From positions 1 through 35,156 of the forward strand of contig JAWWAC010000030.1 in assembly GCA_033721915.1 (NCBI GenBank): a stretch of 35,156 bases of DNA. Direction: 5' to 3'. Below the pieces are notes generated by a model. The model had not been told where the DNA came from and did not search any database. It saw only the letters and a program-made list of their open reading frames with translations. Of the stretch, positions 31,890 to 35,156 are shown piece after piece (position 1 is the first letter of the stretch; the number at the start of each line of letters is the position of its first letter). The translations under genes and the position numbers were made by a program. The stretch is from REBR01 sp033721915 (GTDB lineage: Bacteria > Pseudomonadota > Gammaproteobacteria > Pseudomonadales > Oleiphilaceae).

Positions 31890-33439
31890 TATTCTTCCGC
31901 CATGGCCACCTGGAATGACTCATCACGGGTCGCCAGCTGGGCCATCAGTGGCTGTGTCTGAGTCTGGAAAGCGGCCATCTGGCTGGCCCGCACCGGATCG
32001 GCATCCGGCAGTGCCACCCGCATGGGATCTTTCGGGCGGCCATGGTGGCGATATTCATAATGCAGGTGGGGGCCCGAAGCCAGACCGGACATGCCCACGT
32101 AGCCGATCACCTGTCCCTGACGCACCTGCTGGCCCTCGCGCAACCCCCTGGCGTAATTGTGCAGGTGCGCGTAGACGGTCTCTATGCCATTGCCATGCTG
32201 GATGCGCACTGTGCGGCCATAGCCGCCGTCCCGGCGGGCATGACGGACACGGCCATCACCGGCGGCCCGCACCGGTGTGCCGATGGAGGCGGCAAAGTCG
32301 GTGCCTTCGTGGGGGCGGACCCGGTTGAGTATGGGGTGGCGGCGCTGTGGGTCGAACCGTGAGGACACACGGCGGTAGTCCAGGGGGGCCCTGATAAAGG
32401 CCTTGCGCAGGCTCTTGCCTTCCGGGGTGAAGTACTCGCTGCGCCCTTCATTGTCGGTGTAGAGCACGGCGGTGTATTCCTCGCCACGGTTGCGGAAATA
32501 GGCGGAAAGGATGCGACCGTAACCGACTTTTTCACCGTCCAGATAATGCTCCTCGTAAAGCACTGCAAAGCGGTCGCCACGGCGCAGGTCACGGCCAAAG
32601 TCCACCTGCCAGCCAAAAATATTGGCCAGGTTGGAGGACAGCCGGTTGCCGAGGCCCGCCCGTCGCGCCGACAGGGCAAAAGAGGACTCGATCTCGCCTC
32701 CGGCATAGGCCAGTACCACTTCCGGATCCCGGCTGACTTCACGGGTCACATAACGGTCTTCGGTGAGCCTGGCCTGGAGTTTTTTGGTGCGGCTTTGCTG
32801 CAGGCTTAACTGCTGGAGTTCGCCGTCTTCGTTGAGGACAAACTCAATTTCCTGGCCCTGTCGCAGGCTGCCAAGCTGGCTGGCCTTGCCCTCGCCACGC
32901 AGTACCCGGTACATGGCACTGTCATTGAGGCCTGCACGGGAAAACAGCCGAGACAGGGTGTCTCCGCTCTGGATCTCAAAGGTTTTGCGGGTCAGTTTTG
33001 GCTCAGGCGCTGCTTGCGGCCCGGAGGGCTCGTTTTGCGGGGTCTGTGAAGCCATGCCGGCGTCAGGACCGATGAAGGCGGCGATCAGCTGGCTGCTGCT
33101 GTCTCCAGAGGGAGCGGCTGAGGCAATTCGGGCTGCGCGCTGGCGCTGTTCCTGGCTGACATTCTGGACGGACGCGGTTTCCGCCGGCCGTGGCTGCGTC
33201 TCAGTGACGGGCATCGCAGTGACCAGGACTCCCTGGTGGGGCTCTGGAACCAGTACAGGGCTGAGTTCACCGCTGCTGAGATCCAGGTTGACGGCAATGC
33301 GCTGTGCTTCGGCATTGCTGCCGGGGCTGACAGTCAGTGCCAGCGCCACCACGACGGTAACTACTGCCAATAGAAGCAGATGTACTTTGGGGAAATGTCT
33401 GACCACAGCGGCGACCTGTTTTTCTAGTTTAATTGGCAA
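31889..33439 (-). CDS. M23 family murein endopeptidase with OapA/LysM-like domain (MepM/YebA type)
   Basis: 516 residues. An N-terminal basic segment and one signal anchor (about 19-37, VHLLLLAVVTVVVALALTV) place it in the periplasm. An OapA/LysM-like glycan-binding domain (about 150-215, FEIQSGDTLSRLFSRAGL) comes before the LytM/M23 domain: zinc ligands H377 and D381 (HEGTDF) and H460 (PHLHYE), and catalytic H425/H427 (YAHLHNY). All catalytic residues are intact, so it should hydrolyse D-Ala-mDAP cross-links. The start is uncertain: the listed start is TTG with no good ribosome site, preceded by an in-frame TGA. A GTG at 33406, with an AGG about 8 bases upstream, would remove 11 residues and leave the anchor intact. 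Confidence 0.9.
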   Translation of the reverse strand: MPIKLEKQVAAVVRHFPKVHLLLLAVVTVVVALALTVSPGSNAEAQRIAVNLDLSSGELSPVLVPEPHQGVLVTAMPVTETQPRPAETASVQNVSQEQRQRAARIASAAPSGDSSSQLIAAFIGPDAGMASQTPQNEPSGPQAAPEPKLTRKTFEIQSGDTLSRLFSRAGLNDSAMYRVLRGEGKASQLGSLRQGQEIEFVLNEDGELQQLSLQQSRTKKLQARLTEDRYVTREVSRDPEVVLAYAGGEIESSFALSARRAGLGNRLSSNLANIFGWQVDFGRDLRRGDRFAVLYEEHYLDGEKVGYGRILSAYFRNRGEEYTAVLYTDNEGRSEYFTPEGKSLRKAFIRAPLDYRRVSSRFDPQRRHPILNRVRPHEGTDFAASIGTPVRAAGDGRVRHARRDGGYGRTVRIQHGNGIETVYAHLHNYARGLREGQQVRQGQVIGYVGMSGLASGPHLHYEYRHHGRPKDPMRVALPDADPVRASQMAAFQTQTQPLMAQLATRDESFQVAMAEE

Positions 33440-33469
33440 GTTGCGTCACGAACTCATAAAAGTTCTCGA

Positions 33470-33497
33470 AGTATAATCCATGGACGGATTCTGGCAA
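33470..33497 (-). promoter_or_regulatory. Candidate sigma-70 promoter for the M23 peptidase-anmK operon
   Basis: Minus strand TTGCCA, 16 bases, TATACT, each hexamer one mismatch from consensus, giving a start near 33463. The -10 overlaps a TATAAT on the other strand (33472-33477), so the two directions may compete. Confidence 0.5.
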
Positions 33498-33527
33498 AAA
33501 AGAAATAAGAGTCAAAATACGGTCCAG

Positions 33528-33556
33528 CTTCACCTGAGAGCCATCCCTGTTATAAT
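33528..33556 (+). promoter_or_regulatory. Candidate sigma-70 promoter for tyrS
   Basis: CTTCAC, 17 bases, then a perfect TATAAT at 33551-33556. The leader to the tyrS ATG would be about 125 bases; it is GC-rich with a weak inverted repeat (GCCGC/GCGGC near 33605-33630). I saw no T-box, as expected for a gammaproteobacterium. Confidence 0.5.
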
Positions 33557-33689
33557 CCGCCATTGCACTCTATCCGTGCCGGGCCAGTGCTGGCGCGGCC
33601 CTCGCCGCTGCCTGGCTGACGCGGCAGTATGCCTGTAAGGCGAATTAGGATTTTGTCATTATCTGTATCTTTTTACTGGGACCCCCTTC

Positions 33690-34889
33690 ATGAATTCAAT
33701 TGACGATGCCCTGGCCCTGATCAAGCGGGGCGCGGACGAACTGATCTCCGAAGACGAGCTGGTGGAGAAGCTCAAGTCGGGCCGTCGACTGAAGATCAAG
33801 GCGGGCTTTGACCCCACGGCGCCGGATCTGCACCTGGGGCACACGGTGCTTATCAACAAGCTGCGTCAGTTCCAGGATCTCGGCCATGAGGTGATTTTCC
33901 TGATCGGGGACTTTACCGGCATGATTGGTGACCCCAGCGGCAAAAATGCCACGCGCCCTCCGCTGACGCCGGAAGAGGTGTCCAGCAACGCGGAAACCTA
34001 TAAAGAGCAGGTGTTCCGCATACTGGACCCCGAGTTGACCACGGTGGTGTTCAACTCCCACTGGATGGGTGAGATGTCCGCGGCGGACATGATCAAACTG
34101 GCCGGGCAGTCCACGGTGGCGCGCATGCTCGAGCGGGACGATTTCAGCAAGCGTTATACCGGCAACCGTTCCATTGCCATCCATGAATTCCTTTACCCGT
34201 TGATACAGGGCTACGACTCCGTGGCCCTGGAGGCGGATGTGGAGCTGGGCGGCACCGATCAGAAGTTCAACCTGCTGATGGGGCGCACACTGCAGGGGCG
34301 TTATGGCCAGCCCGCCCAGGTGGTGCTGACCATGCCACTGCTGGAGGGGCTGGACGGGGTGAACAAAATGTCCAAATCACTGGGCAATTATATCGGTGTC
34401 ACCGACAGCCCCGGTGAGATGTACAGCAAGATCCTCTCCGTTCCGGACGAGCTGACCTGGCGCTACTATGAGCTGCTGAGCTTTTTGCCCATGGCCGATG
34501 TCAACACCATGCGCGAAGAGGTGCAGTCCGGTGGCAACCCGCAGCTGCCCAAGCAGCGACTGGCCCGTGAGCTGATTACCCGCTTCCACGATGAAGAGGC
34601 GGCGGCCAACGCCCATAAATCCGCTGGCAACCGCATGGCCCTGGGCGAGATCCCCGAGGATGTGCCGGAGGTGATTGTGGATGCCGGTGGCGAAGCCAGC
34701 CTGTTTATCTTTGCCATTCTCAAGGAGGCCGGTCTGGCCCAGTCCGGCAAGGCGGCCAAGGATATGGTAAAGCAGGGTGCTGTCTATATAGACGGTGAGC
34801 CCCTGGGGGGGCGTCTTGAATTGCCCGTGGGGGCATCCCATATCATCCAGGCCGGCAAGAAAAAGATTGCCCGGGTGCACCTGAAGTAA
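33690..34889 (+). CDS. tyrS: Tyrosyl-tRNA synthetase
   Basis: Charges tRNA(Tyr) with tyrosine. The 399 residues have class I signatures HLGH at 48-51 (DLHLGHTVL) and KMSKS at 226-230 (VNKMSKSLGN), the GDFTGMIGDPSG block, and a C-terminal S4-type RNA-binding domain with KDMVKQGAVYIDGEPL. The sequence type (HLGH with a long insert and an S4 tail) is the TyrZ-like class found in Pseudomonas and differs from E. coli TyrS. The ribosome site is weak (GGGA). The two rRNA promoters start 14 bases after its stop, with no clear terminator between. Confidence 0.97.
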   Translation: MNSIDDALALIKRGADELISEDELVEKLKSGRRLKIKAGFDPTAPDLHLGHTVLINKLRQFQDLGHEVIFLIGDFTGMIGDPSGKNATRPPLTPEEVSSNAETYKEQVFRILDPELTTVVFNSHWMGEMSAADMIKLAGQSTVARMLERDDFSKRYTGNRSIAIHEFLYPLIQGYDSVALEADVELGGTDQKFNLLMGRTLQGRYGQPAQVVLTMPLLEGLDGVNKMSKSLGNYIGVTDSPGEMYSKILSVPDELTWRYYELLSFLPMADVNTMREEVQSGGNPQLPKQRLARELITRFHDEEAAANAHKSAGNRMALGEIPEDVPEVIVDAGGEASLFIFAILKEAGLAQSGKAAKDMVKQGAVYIDGEPLGGRLELPVGASHIIQAGKKKIARVHLK

Positions 34890-34903
34890 TTGCAACAAAG
34901 CCG

Positions 34904-34931
34904 TTGACGCCCCCGGAAAAAGCTGTAGAAT
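34904..34931 (+). promoter_or_regulatory. Upstream rRNA operon promoter
   Basis: TTGACG, 16 bases, TAGAAT, followed by a GC-containing discriminator (GCGCAG). The 16-base spacing and GC-rich discriminator are typical of rRNA promoters that respond to ppGpp and DksA. The start is near 34938. Confidence 0.8.
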
Positions 34932-35034
34932 GCGCAGTCCCTTGAGGCCGCACAGCAAATCGCTGAATCCTCCGGGGGCTGTCACACCGGGCTTTGCAGG
35001 GCGATTCACGATCCCGGGAAGCGAAAGAAAACGG

Positions 35035-35062
35035 TTGACAGGGAGAGGAAAAGGCGTAGAAT
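35035..35062 (+). promoter_or_regulatory. Downstream rRNA operon promoter
   Basis: TTGACA (perfect), 16 bases, TAGAAT, with discriminator TCGCA. The start is near 35069, about 35 bases before boxA. It is likely the main rRNA promoter. Confidence 0.85.
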
Positions 35063-35101
35063 TCGCATCCTCTTGACGGCACAGCGAAGCGCTGGCGCCG
35101 A

Positions 35102-35114
35102 GCTCTTTAACAAT
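35102..35114 (+). promoter_or_regulatory. boxA antitermination site of the rRNA leader
   Basis: GCTCTTTAACAAT matches the boxA consensus (TGCTCTTTAACA) bound by NusB-S10. The following bases (AATTGCGTGTGGGCGCT) look like the usual leader between boxA and 16S rRNA. The 16S gene itself starts after the window ends. Confidence 0.9.
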
Positions 35115-35156
35115 CAGGTCAAGTAATTGCGTGTGGGCGCTGACTGGGATGATCCG

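Larger units (their letters stand above)
34904..35094 (+). repeat. Tandem near-duplicate promoter units before the rRNA operon
   Basis: Two units, 34904-34965 and 35035-35094, align along their length: each has TTGAC, a GGAAAA spacer, TAGAAT, a CGCA/TCC discriminator, then CTTGA and GCACAGC..CGCTG. They are 131 bases apart. The second copy has a better -35 (TTGACA). They look like a duplicated promoter module. Confidence 0.75.

Overview
The window is a GC-rich (roughly 60-65% by eye) chromosomal segment from a gammaproteobacterium. Gene content points to the Pseudomonadales/Oceanospirillales side of the class: a CbrA/CbrB two-component system, a CrcZ-like small RNA locus, an LpoP-like lipoprotein beside PBP1b, and tyrS directly upstream of an rRNA operon. 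It does not look like Pseudomonas itself, because loci that I recall as separate there are joined here. Almost all of it is housekeeping core. I see no insertion sequences, phage genes, CRISPR arrays or tRNA genes.

Layout. (1) 1-3783, minus strand: the macromolecular synthesis operon rpsU-dnaG-rpoD. rpoD runs off the left edge, and a hairpin terminator lies between rpsU and dnaG. (2) 4075-6604: tsaD, then plsY (minus) divergent from folB and a folK-like paralogue. (3) 6665-11982, minus: pcnB-folK-panB-panC-pgi, with start/stop overlaps at pcnB/folK and panB/panC. (4) 11983-18643, minus: dksA-gluQ-cbrX-cbrA-cbrB, then a 720-base stretch without protein genes that carries what I read as crcZ. 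This RNA has a sigma-54 promoter, an IHF-like site, candidate CbrB sites, about six A-rich Hfq/Crc-type motifs and a strong terminator. cbrX is a 58-codon gene overlapping cbrA. (5) 18870-24651: sfsA, a pentapeptide-repeat protein, a two-module kinase, mrcB (PBP1b) and an lpoP-like lipoprotein. (6) 24657-27823, minus: hemJ-thiD-thiE-hemL. (7) 28002-33439: argC, a coiled-coil membrane protein, bactofilin and erpA, facing anmK and an M23 endopeptidase on the minus strand. (8) 33690-35156: tyrS, then two tandem near-duplicate rRNA promoters and a boxA leader. The 16S gene lies beyond the window.

How it fits together. The most interesting part is the catabolite-control module. CbrA is a transporter-fused histidine kinase and CbrB is an NtrC-type sigma-54 activator. 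In Pseudomonas, CbrB drives CrcZ, which titrates Hfq/Crc away from A-rich mRNA sites and so relieves catabolite repression. All DNA elements needed for that circuit are visible here in the correct order. The flanking order (panC-panB-folK-pcnB ... gluQ-dksA-sfsA ... mrcB ... hemL ... erpA) follows the E. coli chromosome, with the cbr/crcZ block sitting between pcnB and gluQ. The remaining themes are folate and pantothenate synthesis, peptidoglycan synthesis and remodelling (mrcB, lpoP, anmK, M23 peptidase, bactofilin), haem and thiamine synthesis, and translation.
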